From contig MIAO01000020.1 in the NCBI GenBank assembly GCA_001829155.1, forward strand, positions 1 through 34,117: DNA of 34,117 bases, read 5' to 3'. The position numbers were made by a program, and so were the translations under genes. Under the pieces are notes generated by a model. It searched no databases and was not told where the DNA came from. It was given only the letters and a program-made list of their open reading frames with translations. Shown here piece by piece: positions 24,579 through 34,100 of the stretch; positions within the stretch are counted from its first letter, which is position 1, and the number at the start of each line of letters is the position of its first letter. The DNA comes from Spirochaetes bacterium GWB1_36_13. GTDB lineage: Bacteria > Spirochaetota > GWB1-36-13.

Positions 24579-24607
24579 AATATAGATATAAAAAAAAATG
24601 AAAACAA
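24579..24607 (-). promoter_or_regulatory. Candidate housekeeping promoter of the chemosensory operon
   Basis: On the minus strand TTGTTT (24607-24602), 17 bases, and TATATT (24584-24579) lie about 40 bases before the Cache gene ATG. No sigma-28-like element is seen here. It is only a moderate match in AT-rich DNA. Confidence 0.35.
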
Positions 24608-24769
24608 GCGCTTGCCCTGACAAAGGGTCTTTTTTCTGAAAAACCAGGGTGTTAAAACCTATTAAAACGAGCAATTGAAATGATAATGAATGTATATTTG
24701 TTTTTTATAATTTATTTCTTAATCTTATTTCAAAGCAGAAAAAAATTTGAAGAAAAAATAGGAGATTGT

Positions 24770-26428
24770 TTATTTTTGAATATTTTTCGGCAGCCTGATT
24801 TCAAAACAGATGCCTGTTTCATCCGGAGTGTCTTTGCAAAAGACATGTCCTTGATGAAAGCGGATGCTTTCGCGGACAATGGAAAGCCCCAGTCCGCTTC
24901 CTGAAACACTACCTGTTCTGCTTTTGCTGACCCTGAAAAAACGCCTGAAAACATCTTCCCTGTATTCCCTCGCAATTCCTGGACCGTTGTCACAGATTGT
25001 AATCACTGCTTTTTCTTTTTCTTCAAAGACCCTGATTTCAGTTTTGCCTTTTTCTTTATCATTGTATTTGATTGAATTTTCAATCAGATTATAAATTGAA
25101 TAATAAAGGATTTCTTCAACAGCTTTTAAATGAATCGTGTTTCCTTTAGTAAATCTAAGATGAATATTTTTCTTTTCCGCAGCTGGCTGGAGCGCTTCCA
25201 CAACTTTATCAACAATCTGTGTCAGTTCGGTTTCTTTCTTGTCTCCAAAAACTGAAGCATATTCAATTTTTTCGAGCCGGATCAAGTCGTTGATGATTTC
25301 AGAGAGGCGGGAAAGGGCGTTTTTGGTTTTTTCCACATAGTATTTATTTTTATCGTCAATCTGATCTTCCAATATTTCCAAATAACCTAAAATAATAGCC
25401 ATCGGGGTTTTAAACTCATGGACAATATCTGAAATAAACTGTTCTTTCAGGCGGTTTAATTTTTCGCTTTCAGTAATATCGCTTAAAACCAGAATCACTT
25501 TTCCGCTGATATAAAATGCCTGGAAATTGTAAATCGCTTCCCGGTCAACCCGGACAACCGGTATTTTCAGGCTCACTTCTTTTTCAGTTTCGTAGCATTC
25601 TTTGACCGATTCTACAATTTTGGAATGAAAAAAAGTCTCATAATAAAGTTTTTTGACTTTTACAGGATTATTTAAAAGGACTTCCAGTTTAGGGTTGTAA
25701 ATTTCTACTTTTCCTCTTTCATCCAGGAGTGCCACGCCTACGGGAAGATTTAAAATAACGGTTTCAATGGTTTCTTCTCGTTTTTGTAAAAGAGAGTAGT
25801 TTTCTTCAATCATTCTAGCCATTGTATTGAGATTTTTGACAACCGGTTCGATTTCACCTTTTCCGAAGTAGTGAATCCGGGCTGAGTAGTCTCCTGTCCC
25901 GAATTTCTGTGTAAATTGAATCAGTTCTTTGAGAGGCTGGAAAACTTTTCCGGCAAATAAAAAGAAAATTGTAAGAATCAAGAGGCTCCCAAAAAGAGTC
26001 CATTTGTAAAATTCAGGAAGGATCAATTCAAAATAACGGCTCTTTTTTTCTATTCCAAGCCTTAAAATCATTTTTTCATTTTTCCCAGCCAAGTAAATGT
26101 ATTCTTTGCCATTGTCCATCCGGATCGAGTAGCCGTTTTTCACTTCTTCCGCATAAAAAATAAAGAAAGGTTCCTTGACAAAGGAATCATAATAAGTGTG
26201 CCCGTTTGGGAGGGCAAGGGTAACGCGTATGTCTTCCGATTCTAAAGCGGGGATCATTTTATCCGAGAAATCAGATAAGTTTGAAACCAGCACTTTTTTA
26301 AGCATATCTTTCCGGTTTTCAATCGAAACACGGTAAAGGTCGTTTTTCATAAAGATAAGCATGCCGACCATGAAAACCAGAAAGACAAATAAAAGAAGAA
26401 GAATCAGTTTTAAGCGTATTTTAATCAT
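24770..26428 (-). CDS. phoR: PhoR-like membrane histidine kinase
   Basis: The 552-residue product has transmembrane segments at about 6-27 and 142-162, with a small extracytoplasmic domain between them. HAMP (about 163-215) and a PAS domain (about 222-320) follow. HisKA has His337 in DIVHEFKTPMAI. The ATPase domain has NLIENSIKYND, DNGPGIA and GSGLGLSIV. Its ATG shares one base with the phoU stop (TGATG). Its place at the end of pst-phoU identifies it as the probable phosphate-starvation sensor kinase. The cognate response regulator (PhoB) is not adjacent, which is unusual. Confidence 0.85.
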   Translation of the reverse strand: MIKIRLKLILLLLFVFLVFMVGMLIFMKNDLYRVSIENRKDMLKKVLVSNLSDFSDKMIPALESEDIRVTLALPNGHTYYDSFVKEPFFIFYAEEVKNGYSIRMDNGKEYIYLAGKNEKMILRLGIEKKSRYFELILPEFYKWTLFGSLLILTIFFLFAGKVFQPLKELIQFTQKFGTGDYSARIHYFGKGEIEPVVKNLNTMARMIEENYSLLQKREETIETVILNLPVGVALLDERGKVEIYNPKLEVLLNNPVKVKKLYYETFFHSKIVESVKECYETEKEVSLKIPVVRVDREAIYNFQAFYISGKVILVLSDITESEKLNRLKEQFISDIVHEFKTPMAIILGYLEILEDQIDDKNKYYVEKTKNALSRLSEIINDLIRLEKIEYASVFGDKKETELTQIVDKVVEALQPAAEKKNIHLRFTKGNTIHLKAVEEILYYSIYNLIENSIKYNDKEKGKTEIRVFEEKEKAVITICDNGPGIAREYREDVFRRFFRVSKSRTGSVSGSGLGLSIVRESIRFHQGHVFCKDTPDETGICFEIRLPKNIQK

Positions 26429-27105
26429 CAGGACAACGGCTGGTGTTTAATGTTTTTTCCCTCAATCATATAAATTGTATCCTGACAGATGTTGGTGCAG
26501 TGGTCGCCGACTCTTTCCAGATTTTTGGAAATGCTGATCAGACTGATAAAAAATTCAGCCTTGTCCGGCTTGTCTGAAATTTCGGCAATGCATTTCATAA
26601 TCATTGATTTGTTATATGAGTCGACAAGGTTGTCCATTTTAATCACATCCCGTGCCAGATGAGTGTCTTTTTCAATAATGCACTGAAGGGTTTTATCGAT
26701 CATTTCATTGGCTTTGGCCGCCATATATTTCAGTTCCTGATAATTTCCAAGCTGGCTAAAAAGTCCGTAATAATCGTTTTGAATAAAATCAATGACTCTT
26801 TCGCTGATATTCACAGCCATATCCCCGATTCTCTCAAAGTCGTTGTTCATTTTTAAAACCATCACGACAAAGCGGAGATCCACTGCAATCGGCTGCTGTA
26901 AAGCGAATATTTTCAAGGATTCTTCATCGAGTTTATTTTCCATCATATCGATCATAGTGTCTTTTTCAACAACGCTTTTTGCCAGATTCTCATCTTTTTC
27001 AAACAATGCCCTTGTGGAATAAACAATGGCTTCATTGACCATATTTGCCATTTGAAGAAGGTTTCTTCTAAGTTCTTCGATGACTTCATCTAAATGAATT
27101 TTCAT
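26428..27105 (-). CDS. phoU: Phosphate-signalling regulator PhoU
   Basis: The 225-residue all-helical product is made of two PhoU repeats. The metal-binding motifs NDFERIGDMA and NLERVGDHCT lie about 100 residues apart. PhoU links the Pst transporter to the PhoR kinase and represses the response when phosphate is plentiful. The start ATG 27105 (MKIHLDE) was chosen over a longer frame because GAGAGG precedes it and PhoU proteins start there. It lies 34 bases after pstB. Confidence 0.95.
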   Translation of the reverse strand: MKIHLDEVIEELRRNLLQMANMVNEAIVYSTRALFEKDENLAKSVVEKDTMIDMMENKLDEESLKIFALQQPIAVDLRFVVMVLKMNNDFERIGDMAVNISERVIDFIQNDYYGLFSQLGNYQELKYMAAKANEMIDKTLQCIIEKDTHLARDVIKMDNLVDSYNKSMIMKCIAEISDKPDKAEFFISLISISKNLERVGDHCTNICQDTIYMIEGKNIKHQPLS

Positions 27106-27139
27106 TACTGCCTCTCTTATTTTCATAAAGTTTTTAATT

Positions 27140-27895
27140 TTATCCGAATCTTCCGGTAATATAGTCTTCAGTCAGTTTTTCCCCTGGGTTGGTAAAGAGT
27201 TTTTCAGTATAATCAAACTCCACCATTTCTCCGAGGTAGAAAAAAGCTGTTTTATCTGATATTCTGGCTGCCTGCTGCATATTGTGGGTTACAATCACAA
27301 TGGTGTATTTCTTTTTCAGTTCCAGTATCAGTTCTTCTATTCTTTTGGTGGATATCGGGTCTAAAGCTGAAGTTGGTTCATCCATTAAAACAATATCGGG
27401 ATCAACTGCCAGGGTTCTTGCTATGCAGAGTCTCTGCTGCTGCCCGCCCGATAGTGAGAGAGCGTTTTCATTGAGTCTTTCATGAACCTCTTCCCAAAGG
27501 GCGGCTGCTTTCAAACTTCTTTCTACAATATCGTCCAGTTTTTTCTTGTCTTTAATACCCCAAATTCGAGGTCCGTAGGCAATATTATCGTAAATCGAGA
27601 AAGGAAAAGGATTCGGTTTTTGAAAAACCATACCGACTTTTCTTCTAAGAGTGACCACATCTGCATTTTCCTGATAAATATTTGTATCTTCAATAAATAC
27701 CTTTCCATTGATGGTTACATTGTCTATCAGGTCATTGAGGCGGTTCAGTGTTCTTAAAAAAGTGGATTTTCCGCATCCGGAGGGACCGATAAAGGCGGTG
27801 ATGCTTTTTTCGTTCATTTCAAGAGAAATGTTTTTCAGAGCCTGTTTTTTTCCGTAAAAAAGGTTGAGTTCTTCTGCTTTAATAATCGGTTTCAT
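27140..27895 (-). CDS. pstB: Phosphate ABC transporter ATPase PstB
   Basis: The 251-residue product has the Walker A motif GPSGCGKST, a Q-loop region [13 protein letters not shown] typical of PstB, the signature [13 protein letters not shown] and Walker [14 protein letters not shown]. It powers phosphate import with PstA and PstC. Length and motifs are standard. The start overlaps the pstA stop by four bases. Confidence 0.97.
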   Translation of the reverse strand: MKPIIKAEELNLFYGKKQALKNISLEMNEKSITAFIGPSGCGKSTFLRTLNRLNDLIDNVTINGKVFIEDTNIYQENADVVTLRRKVGMVFQKPNPFPFSIYDNIAYGPRIWGIKDKKKLDDIVERSLKAAALWEEVHERLNENALSLSGGQQQRLCIARTLAVDPDIVLMDEPTSALDPISTKRIEELILELKKKYTIVIVTHNMQQAARISDKTAFFYLGEMVEFDYTEKLFTNPGEKLTEDYITGRFG

Positions 27896-28773
27896 TGACC
27901 ACCTTCCAGTCTTTTTAGTTTTTGTCTCACAAAGAATGCGATTGAACTTAATAGAAATACAAAGAGAATCAGAATCAGGGTGGCGCCGTAAGCAATCGGG
28001 CGCACCTTGACAATCTGGGCGTGCTGGGTTGCAAGGGAAAAAATATGGTAAGGAAGCGCCATAAATTTATCCATGAGGGTTCCCGGCAGATTGTTGAGGT
28101 AATAAGCCGCACCCGTAAAGAGAATGGGGGCTGTTTCTCCGGCGGCTCTTGCGATTCCTAAAATAATTCCTGTGATAATCCCAGGTCCTGCCGAAGGAAG
28201 AAGAACTTTTCGGATCGTCTGCCACTTGGTAGCGCCAAGACCGAGAGAGGCTTCCGCAAAAGATTCAGGCACCCTTTTTAAAGCTTCTTCCGTAGTGGAA
28301 ATAATCCAAGGCAGAGTCAAAAGCCCTAAAGTCAGACCTGCTGAAAGAATCGAGCCTCCAAAACCAAACAAGTCTACAAAAAGCGCCATTCCGAAAATAC
28401 CGTAAACAATTGATGGAATCCCCGCCAAATTCCGAATCGTCAGTTTGATAATCCTTGTAAAAAGAGTGTTTTTTGCATACTGTGCAAGGTATATCCCTGT
28501 CATGATCCCGATCGGAATAGAGGCGATTGAAGAAAGGAGAGTGACATAAACCGTCCCGATAATAGCCGGCATAATTCCGCCCGCTGTCATTCCTTTCTCA
28601 GGATATTCTGTTATAAAATCGAGAGAGAGCGAAGGAAATCCTTTGATAATAATGTCGATAAAAATAATTAAAAGAGGAACAATCACCAAGGCTGCCGCTA
28701 TAATACAAAGAACTTGAAAAGAACGGTTTATAATATATTTTTTTAGGAGATATTTTTCTGGGTTGTTTTTCAT
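27892..28773 (-). CDS. pstA: Phosphate ABC transporter permease PstA
   Basis: The 293-residue permease has six likely transmembrane segments and the EAA loop region [20 protein letters not shown] followed by [13 protein letters not shown], which contacts Pst[16 protein letters not shown] near residue 65 is typical of PstA. It overlaps pstC by four bases upstream and pstB by four bases downstream, so the three are translationally coupled. Confidence 0.95.
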   Translation of the reverse strand: MKNNPEKYLLKKYIINRSFQVLCIIAAALVIVPLLIIFIDIIIKGFPSLSLDFITEYPEKGMTAGGIMPAIIGTVYVTLLSSIASIPIGIMTGIYLAQYAKNTLFTRIIKLTIRNLAGIPSIVYGIFGMALFVDLFGFGGSILSAGLTLGLLTLPWIISTTEEALKRVPESFAEASLGLGATKWQTIRKVLLPSAGPGIITGIILGIARAAGETAPILFTGAAYYLNNLPGTLMDKFMALPYHIFSLATQHAQIVKVRPIAYGATLILILFVFLLSSIAFFVRQKLKRLEGGQ

Positions 28774-29660
28774 ATTTTTCTCCTGTTAATCATTCTGTCC
28801 GCAATTAAATTTACTCCAAAGCTCAAGATAAATAAAACAAACCCTAACGCGAAAAGACCGTGAAAATGGGTTGAACCGAATGCAACTTCACCCAATTCTA
28901 TAGCAATAGTAGCAGTAATGGTTCTGATCGAATCAAAAAATGAAGTGGGAAGAGCTGGGCTGTTTCCTGTTACCATCAAAACTGTCATCGTTTCTCCGAT
29001 AGCCCGTCCTGTTCCAAGCATAAAACTTGCCATAATCCCGGATTTTGCAGCCGGAATCACAATTTTTGAAATCGTCTCCCATTTGCTGGCACCCATGGCA
29101 AGGGATGCTTCACGGAGACTTTTTGGCACATCACGGATACTGTCAGCCGAGATGCTGATAATAGTCGGCAAAGCCATCAAAGCCAAAAGAATCGAGCCTG
29201 TCAAAGCATTGAGACCGTTCGTTTGCCCTGTGAGTTTTCCGATAAAAGGCGCTATCAGAACCAGTCCGACAAATCCTATGACTACTGAAGGAATCGAAGA
29301 TAAGATTTCCACTGAAAACTTTAATATCTCCGATGTCCGCCCCTTTGCATATTCTGAGAAAAAAACTGCTGTTCCGATTCCGATCGGGATTGCAATCGCC
29401 ATTGCTCCTACTGTTGCTATAATAGTGCTTACGATGAGCGGAAGCGCTCCGTAAGTATCAAACTCAAAGGCGTTTGGGTTCCACGCTGTCCCTGCGATAA
29501 AATCAAAAAAATTGACTTCCTTAAAAAACGGAAGAGATTCTTTAAAAAGAAAAAGAACGATAAGGCCTAAAATAACAATAATCAAAATCCCTGAAAACTT
29601 GAAGATATAAGCCGCAATTTTGTCAAAAACAATTACTTTTTTCGTTTCTTTTGACTGCAT
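28770..29660 (-). CDS. pstC: Phosphate ABC transporter permease PstC
   Basis: The 296-residue permease has six likely transmembrane segments, TAWNPN near residue 47 (typical of PstC), and the coupling loop DSIRDVPKSLREASLAMGAS followed by KWETISKIVIPAA. It forms the membrane channel with PstA. ATG 29660 has TAGGAGA upstream. It is separated from pstS by 44 bases that contain a terminator-like hairpin, so it is probably expressed at a lower level than pstS. Confidence 0.95.
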   Translation of the reverse strand: MQSKETKKVIVFDKIAAYIFKFSGILIIVILGLIVLFLFKESLPFFKEVNFFDFIAGTAWNPNAFEFDTYGALPLIVSTIIATVGAMAIAIPIGIGTAVFFSEYAKGRTSEILKFSVEILSSIPSVVIGFVGLVLIAPFIGKLTGQTNGLNALTGSILLALMALPTIISISADSIRDVPKSLREASLAMGASKWETISKIVIPAAKSGIMASFMLGTGRAIGETMTVLMVTGNSPALPTSFFDSIRTITATIAIELGEVAFGSTHFHGLFALGFVLFILSFGVNLIADRMINRRKI

Positions 29661-29672
29661 TGTTTCTCCTAT

Positions 29673-29698
29673 TAAAAAAAAACCGGGAAAACCCGGTC
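29673..29698 (-). terminator. Intrinsic terminator or attenuator between pstS and pstC
   Basis: ACCGGG (29682-29687) and CCCGGT (29692-29697) form a six-pair stem with a four-base loop, followed on the minus strand by about nine T. Being inside the operon, it would allow high pstS and lower transporter expression. Confidence 0.75.
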
Positions 29699-29704
29699 TT
29701 TTTG

Positions 29705-30586
29705 TTATTTAAACAGTTCTGGATTTAATTCCTTTGCTCTTTCGTCTAAAGGATAAAACCCTGTTTTTTTAACAATGGCTTGTCCTTCGGGTGAAAGTTC
29801 AAAAAGTACAAAATCCTTAACCGTTTGTGTCATATTTTTGTTGACATACTGGTAAAGAAATCTTGAAATTGCGTATTCTCCTGAAAGAACGGCTGATTTG
29901 TCTGAAGGAAGGACTGCTCTTCCGCTTTTTCCAACTACTGCCAAGACTTTTACACCGGGTTTAAAGCTGCCGTCTTCATTCATGACATATCCGAGCCCCT
30001 GATATCCGATTCCGCCGATATCTGCTTTAACACCTTCAAACATCTGAGCGTTCCCGTTCATTCTCTTCATTTTGTCTGAATAGTTTGCTTTCAAGATATG
30101 TTCTTGAAAAAAAGCATAAGTCCCTGAGTTTTCCTGTCTTCCGTAAAGAGAGATTTCAACATCCGGTCCGCCCACTTCTTTCCAATTCTTCACTTCGCCT
30201 TTGTAAATTGCAGCCAGCTGATCGGTTGTCAGCTGATTGATAGTGTTGGAAGGATTGACGACAATTGCGATTGCATCGATTCCGAGTTTGACTTCAAGAG
30301 GTTCGATCCCATTTTCTTTTGCCTTTTTAATTTCTTTGTCTTTGATTTGTCTGGAAGCATCCCCAATATCAGTATTGTTATTGACAATTCCTGCTACGCC
30401 TACTCCCGAACCGCCGCCACTGACATTGACCGCAATCCCTGATTTTTTGATATACACTTCTCCCATTTCCTGAACGAGTTCAAGAAGAGTGTCTGATCCT
30501 TTCACTTCGATTCCTTTCTGAGAACCTTTTCCGCATGAGAAAAGCCCGATAGAAAGAATAACGAGTAAACTTAAGATTTTTTTCAT
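29705..30586 (-). CDS. pstS: Phosphate-binding lipoprotein PstS
   Basis: The 293-residue product has a lipoprotein signal peptide with lipobox LFSC (Cys18), so it should be lipid-anchored and periplasmic. The phosphate-binding fold shows KGSDTLLELVQEM, NVSGGGSGVGVAGI and GRQENSGTYAFF, which are characteristic PstS loops. It captures phosphate for PstCA. The ATG at 30586 was chosen because AGGAAACA lies upstream and the signal peptide begins there; the longer frame adds 23 unlikely residues. It is the first gene of the operon, behind a Pho box. Confidence 0.96.
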   Translation of the reverse strand: MKKILSLLVILSIGLFSCGKGSQKGIEVKGSDTLLELVQEMGEVYIKKSGIAVNVSGGGSGVGVAGIVNNNTDIGDASRQIKDKEIKKAKENGIEPLEVKLGIDAIAIVVNPSNTINQLTTDQLAAIYKGEVKNWKEVGGPDVEISLYGRQENSGTYAFFQEHILKANYSDKMKRMNGNAQMFEGVKADIGGIGYQGLGYVMNEDGSFKPGVKVLAVVGKSGRAVLPSDKSAVLSGEYAISRFLYQYVNKNMTQTVKDFVLFELSPEGQAIVKKTGFYPLDERAKELNPELFK

Positions 30587-30621
30587 TTGTTTCCTCCAAT
30601 TTGTTTTAAAAGTCTGATTTA

Positions 30622-30666
30622 AAATTAGAGCAGGGTTGTTACAAAAATATGACAAAATTATGAAGG
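30622..30666 (-). promoter_or_regulatory. Pho box with -10 element upstream of pstS
   Basis: Read on the minus strand, three half-sites repeat every 11 bases: CCTTCAT-AATT, TTGTCAT-ATTT, TTGTAAC (30666-30638). The last two closely match the PhoB box (CTGTCAT-AxAT-CTGTCAC). A -10 element TAATTT (30627-30622) follows ten bases later, the spacing expected at PhoB-activated promoters. Transcription would start near 30615, giving a leader of about 30 bases. Confidence 0.7.
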
Positions 30667-30801
30667 TTTTTTTAAACTTTCCAAGAGATTGAAAACTTTA
30701 GTTTTGAATCTTCTGTTCCATACCGTTAAATTTATTATATTGTAAAATTGAAAAAAAACATTATTATAAAAATATAAGATAATCTATAAAAAGGCAAAAA
30801 A

Positions 30802-32400
30802 ATGAAACGATTTTTTTTATTGATCTTATTGCTGGGAGCTTCTTCGGTTCAGGCGAAAGTAGATTCCTTAGGACACCTTCCTTATTATTTAAAGGGAGCG
30901 TCATCTGAAAATCTTTTGTTTGAGCAGGGGTATTCTGCTTTTGCGGTAGAGAGTGTCAAAGAAAGAAAAGCATCGCTTTCGTCTTTTTATGCCCATCAAT
31001 ATCTTTTTGATAAAAAAAATGAATCCAATAACCTGACTTTAAATACTTTTTCTATTGGAAACGATCTTTTTGATGTTTATGACAGCAGTTTTTATTCTAT
31101 GCAGGCTGCAGAGGGGCTCCCGATTCTTCTGGGAGGGGCTTTTCAGATAAAAAATACATCTTTTAGTTTTAATGAATTATCCCCTGAGAAGGAAAAATAT
31201 GCGCCGATTTATGCCAAACTGCTTTTTTCAGGAAAGTATGAAGGTTTTTACCTGGGGGCTTTCCTGCTTTATCAGTCGGTGAGTTATGATACTCCTTCCA
31301 ATGCTTCAAAGACTTTTCAAGACACTCATTTTTATTACCATCTTTCAGCCGGCTATAAACTCTCTGATTCACTGACCTTTCTTTTTCTTTTTGATAATGT
31401 GTTCAATCTTTATAACGAAGAGCGGGATTATTCAATTTCTTCTTCAGAACTGACCGCTGTCCCGATTCTTCCCTATCAGACATTAAAAATATTCCGTTCT
31501 CCTCTTTACCGTTTCAATGCTTCTGCAAAGAGCAGCCGGGTTTATGAAGATCAGATTGATGTGGGAGGAGGAGTCTATCACCAATTTAAAGAAAGTATTA
31601 CTGATTCTTCACCTTTGAGGCTGAAAACCGGAATCAGCTACCAGTCTGATTTTCTGAATTTTATTTTTGAGCTCAATTATCTTAAAATTTCCTATCAGAG
31701 TGAGATGGGAATTAAACTTTCCAGCAGTTCTCTTTATTCAAATTATGAGAAAACAGGTTCTTTTCAGAGCGTTTACTATAAAATGACTGCTTTTTTTAAG
31801 CCTTCTTCGCTTTTTGAGGAATACAGATGGTATTTTCTTGTGGACGCGGAAGGAGATTTTTATTCAAAAATAAAAGAAAATATTATAGGGACAAATACAT
31901 TCGATATTGAAACTGATTACGGGCGAAATAAAATCGGAATGGTGATCGGCAACCGGAACAAGGCGAGAGAGTTCTGGTTTTATGGAAGCATGACTCTTTA
32001 TAAAACACTGGTTTTGGACTATACTTCAGATTTAAACGATACAACACCTCTTTATAATAATATTTATATTTCAGAAGAGGAGATGACAAAGACCAGAAAG
32101 AAATCGTGGATTCTTTTTCTGGGCGGGCTTGCCTCCCGATATACCTGGCAGGAATGGGTACTGGATATGGGAATCCATCTTGGGGTGATTAAACTTCCTG
32201 CCTCAGTGGACCAGACTTATCTGGATCTCACTTTTGGGGCTTCTTATCGTCTTAATCCGGAGTCTGAGTTGAAATTGAGCTATTTAAGAAGGACTTATTT
32301 TTCTTCAAAGCTTTATATTCAGGTGGATAATGAAAGCAAGGGTTATTCTTTTCAGGGCACTGAAACTTCTTTTCTGCTGTCCTATTTGTATTATTTTTAA
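30802..32400 (+). CDS. Predicted outer-membrane beta-barrel protein
   Basis: The 532-residue product has a cleavable signal peptide (1-18, ending SSVQA-K). The rest alternates short amphipathic strands rich in Tyr, Phe and Ser, and the chain ends in SYLYYF, a terminal aromatic residue like the signal recognised by the barrel-assembly machinery. I cannot name a family. It could be a porin-like channel; by strand count it could form a barrel of about 16-22 strands, which is an estimate. It is divergent from pstS with 215 bases between start codons, so phosphate control is possible, though I see no convincing Pho box facing it. Confidence 0.7.
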   Translation: MKRFFLLILLLGASSVQAKVDSLGHLPYYLKGASSENLLFEQGYSAFAVESVKERKASLSSFYAHQYLFDKKNESNNLTLNTFSIGNDLFDVYDSSFYSMQAAEGLPILLGGAFQIKNTSFSFNELSPEKEKYAPIYAKLLFSGKYEGFYLGAFLLYQSVSYDTPSNASKTFQDTHFYYHLSAGYKLSDSLTFLFLFDNVFNLYNEERDYSISSSELTAVPILPYQTLKIFRSPLYRFNASAKSSRVYEDQIDVGGGVYHQFKESITDSSPLRLKTGISYQSDFLNFIFELNYLKISYQSEMGIKLSSSSLYSNYEKTGSFQSVYYKMTAFFKPSSLFEEYRWYFLVDAEGDFYSKIKENIIGTNTFDIETDYGRNKIGMVIGNRNKAREFWFYGSMTLYKTLVLDYTSDLNDTTPLYNNIYISEEEMTKTRKKSWILFLGGLASRYTWQEWVLDMGIHLGVIKLPASVDQTYLDLTFGASYRLNPESELKLSYLRRTYFSSKLYIQVDNESKGYSFQGTETSFLLSYLYYF

Positions 32401-32445
32401 TCTAGTTTGAATAAGTGCTTTTTTAAAAAGTTAAATGGATAGGGG

Positions 32446-32474
32446 AAAAAAGGACGGGAAGTCCCGTCCTCTTT
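32446..32474. terminator. Intrinsic terminator between convergent genes
   Basis: AGGACGGG (32451-32458) and CCCGTCCT (32463-32470) form an eight-pair stem with a four-base loop. The minus strand then has a run of six T, ending glnA transcription. The plus-strand T run is weaker (CTTTG). Confidence 0.75.
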
Positions 32475-32482
32475 GTGAAAAA

Positions 32483-33907
32483 TTAGATATCGTAGTAGAG
32501 GAAGAATTCATGTGGATGAGGTCTTAACTCAACTTTATTGATTTCTTCTTTGATTTTGTATTCAATCCAAGTTTCGATCACATCTTTTGTAAAGACTTCG
32601 CCTTTCAGAAGGAATTCATGGTCTTCTCTTAAATGCTCAAGAGCGTCTCTCAAGTATCTCGGAGTGCTTTCAATCTTAGAAAGTTCTTCGGCAGGAAGGT
32701 CATAAATATTTTTATCCAGAGGTTCACCCGGATGGATTTTGTTTTGAATACCATCGATTCCAGCCATAAGAAGAGCTGCGAATGCAAGGTACGGGTTACA
32801 AGACGGGTCTGGATATCGGACTTCGACTCTTTTTGATTTAGGGTTGTTTGAGTACATAGGAATCCGGATTGCCGCGCTTCTGTTTCTTGCAGAATAGGCA
32901 AGGTTGACAGGCGCTTCAAATCCTGGCACCAGTCTTTTGTATGAATTGACAGTAGGGTTGGTGATTGCTGTCAGAGCTTTAGTGTGTTTTAAAATTCCCC
33001 CGATAAAATAGAGGGCAGTTTCAGAAAGACCTGCATATTCATTTCCGCCGAAAAGAGGTTTTCCGTCTTTCCAGATAGACATGTGAGTGTGCATACCGGA
33101 ACCGTTGTCTCCGAAAAGAGGTTTAGGCATAAAAGTTGCACTTCTTCCATATTGATAGGCAGTGTTTTTAACTGCATATTTAAAGAACATCAGTTTATCA
33201 GCCATCGCAAGGATTTCGTCGAATTTCATGTCGATTTCGCACTGACCTGCTGTTGCTACTTCATGGTGCTGAGTTTCGATCACAAGACCTAATTTCTGCA
33301 TATTAACAACCATTTCTGATCTTAAATCCATGAGAGTATCTGTAGGCGGAACAGGGAAATATCCTTCCTTGTGTCTGACTTTGTATCCGAGGTTCCCGCC
33401 TTCTTCTTTTCTTCCTGTGTTCCAGACTGCTTCGTCTGAATCAATAAAAACGAAAGACTCGTTTGAAGAGCTGTTGTATCGGACATCATCAAATACAAAG
33501 AATTCAGCTTCAGGACCGACGAAACAGGTATCCCCAATTCCTGTTGATTTTAAATAATTAACAGCTTTTTTCACAATATGTCTTGGGTCTCTTGTATAAT
33601 CCTGTCTGGTGAGAGGATCTTTGATATCACAGACCATGATCAGAGTTTTATGTTCAGTAAATGGATCAATGACTGCTGTGGTTGGATCAGGCACGAGAAG
33701 CATATCGCTTTCGTTGATTGCCTGCCATCCTCTGATGGATGAACCGTCAAATCCCTGCCCGTTTTCAAATGAATCTTCATCAAAAGTCTGAGTCGGGATA
33801 GTGGTGTGCTGCCACATGCCTGGGAAATCCATAAATCTTAAATCGACAAACTGAACTCCCTCTTTTTTTATAAAATCTACTACTTCTTTTGCTGTTTTAA
33901 AACCCAT
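32483..33907 (-). CDS. glnA: Glutamine synthetase type I-beta
   Basis: The 474-residue product has the GS N-terminal beta-grasp domain ([19 protein letters not shown]) and [15 protein letters not shown]-type residues (here [15 protein letters not shown]). It has the metal/glutamate site [20 protein letters not shown], and the ATP-site region [18 protein letters not shown]. Tyr402 in [10 protein letters not shown] corresponds to the adenylylated tyrosine of E. coli GlnA, and the length fits the beta subtype (E. coli 469). It makes glutamine from glutamate and ammonia. ATG 33907 has GAGGAGG upstream. Control by adenylylation is expected by homology; GlnE is not in the window. Confidence 0.97.
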   Translation of the reverse strand: MGFKTAKEVVDFIKKEGVQFVDLRFMDFPGMWQHTTIPTQTFDEDSFENGQGFDGSSIRGWQAINESDMLLVPDPTTAVIDPFTEHKTLIMVCDIKDPLTRQDYTRDPRHIVKKAVNYLKSTGIGDTCFVGPEAEFFVFDDVRYNSSSNESFVFIDSDEAVWNTGRKEEGGNLGYKVRHKEGYFPVPPTDTLMDLRSEMVVNMQKLGLVIETQHHEVATAGQCEIDMKFDEILAMADKLMFFKYAVKNTAYQYGRSATFMPKPLFGDNGSGMHTHMSIWKDGKPLFGGNEYAGLSETALYFIGGILKHTKALTAITNPTVNSYKRLVPGFEAPVNLAYSARNRSAAIRIPMYSNNPKSKRVEVRYPDPSCNPYLAFAALLMAGIDGIQNKIHPGEPLDKNIYDLPAEELSKIESTPRYLRDALEHLREDHEFLLKGEVFTKDVIETWIEYKIKEEINKVELRPHPHEFFLYYDI

Positions 33908-34070
33908 TCGGTTTCCTCCTCAAAAAAATAAATTCAGCGGCTATCTTATAACAAAAACCATACCAAGAAAAATAAATAATTTTAAAATTGATAATCATGT
34001 TTTTTTCAAACCGGTATTAAAACACTGCCTTTTTTTTAAGCTTTGATGAATTTATTTTGATTAAAATTTA

Positions 34071-34100
34071 AGCATATTTTATTTTTCAAAGACTTGTCAA
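34071..34100 (-). promoter_or_regulatory. Candidate glnA promoter
   Basis: On the minus strand TTGACA (34100-34095), 18 bases, and TATGCT (34076-34071) lie about 165 bases before the glnA ATG. The -35 is a perfect match and the -10 is partial. The leader between holds no gene I can see. Confidence 0.4.

Noticed and set aside
24614-24640. Short CCCT/AGGG hairpin followed by T run downstream of the chemosensory operon promoter region
   Set aside because: Only four base pairs, plus strand, with no gene upstream to terminate.
24680-24904. Plus-strand frame of 74 codons at the 3' end of the PhoR-like gene
   Set aside because: More than half lies antisense to the kinase domain; low-complexity start and no conserved features.
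28918-29454. Long plus-strand frame (178 codons) opposite pstC
   Set aside because: It is the antisense of a clear permease gene; length is explained by codon bias of pstC, and no ribosome binding site is seen.
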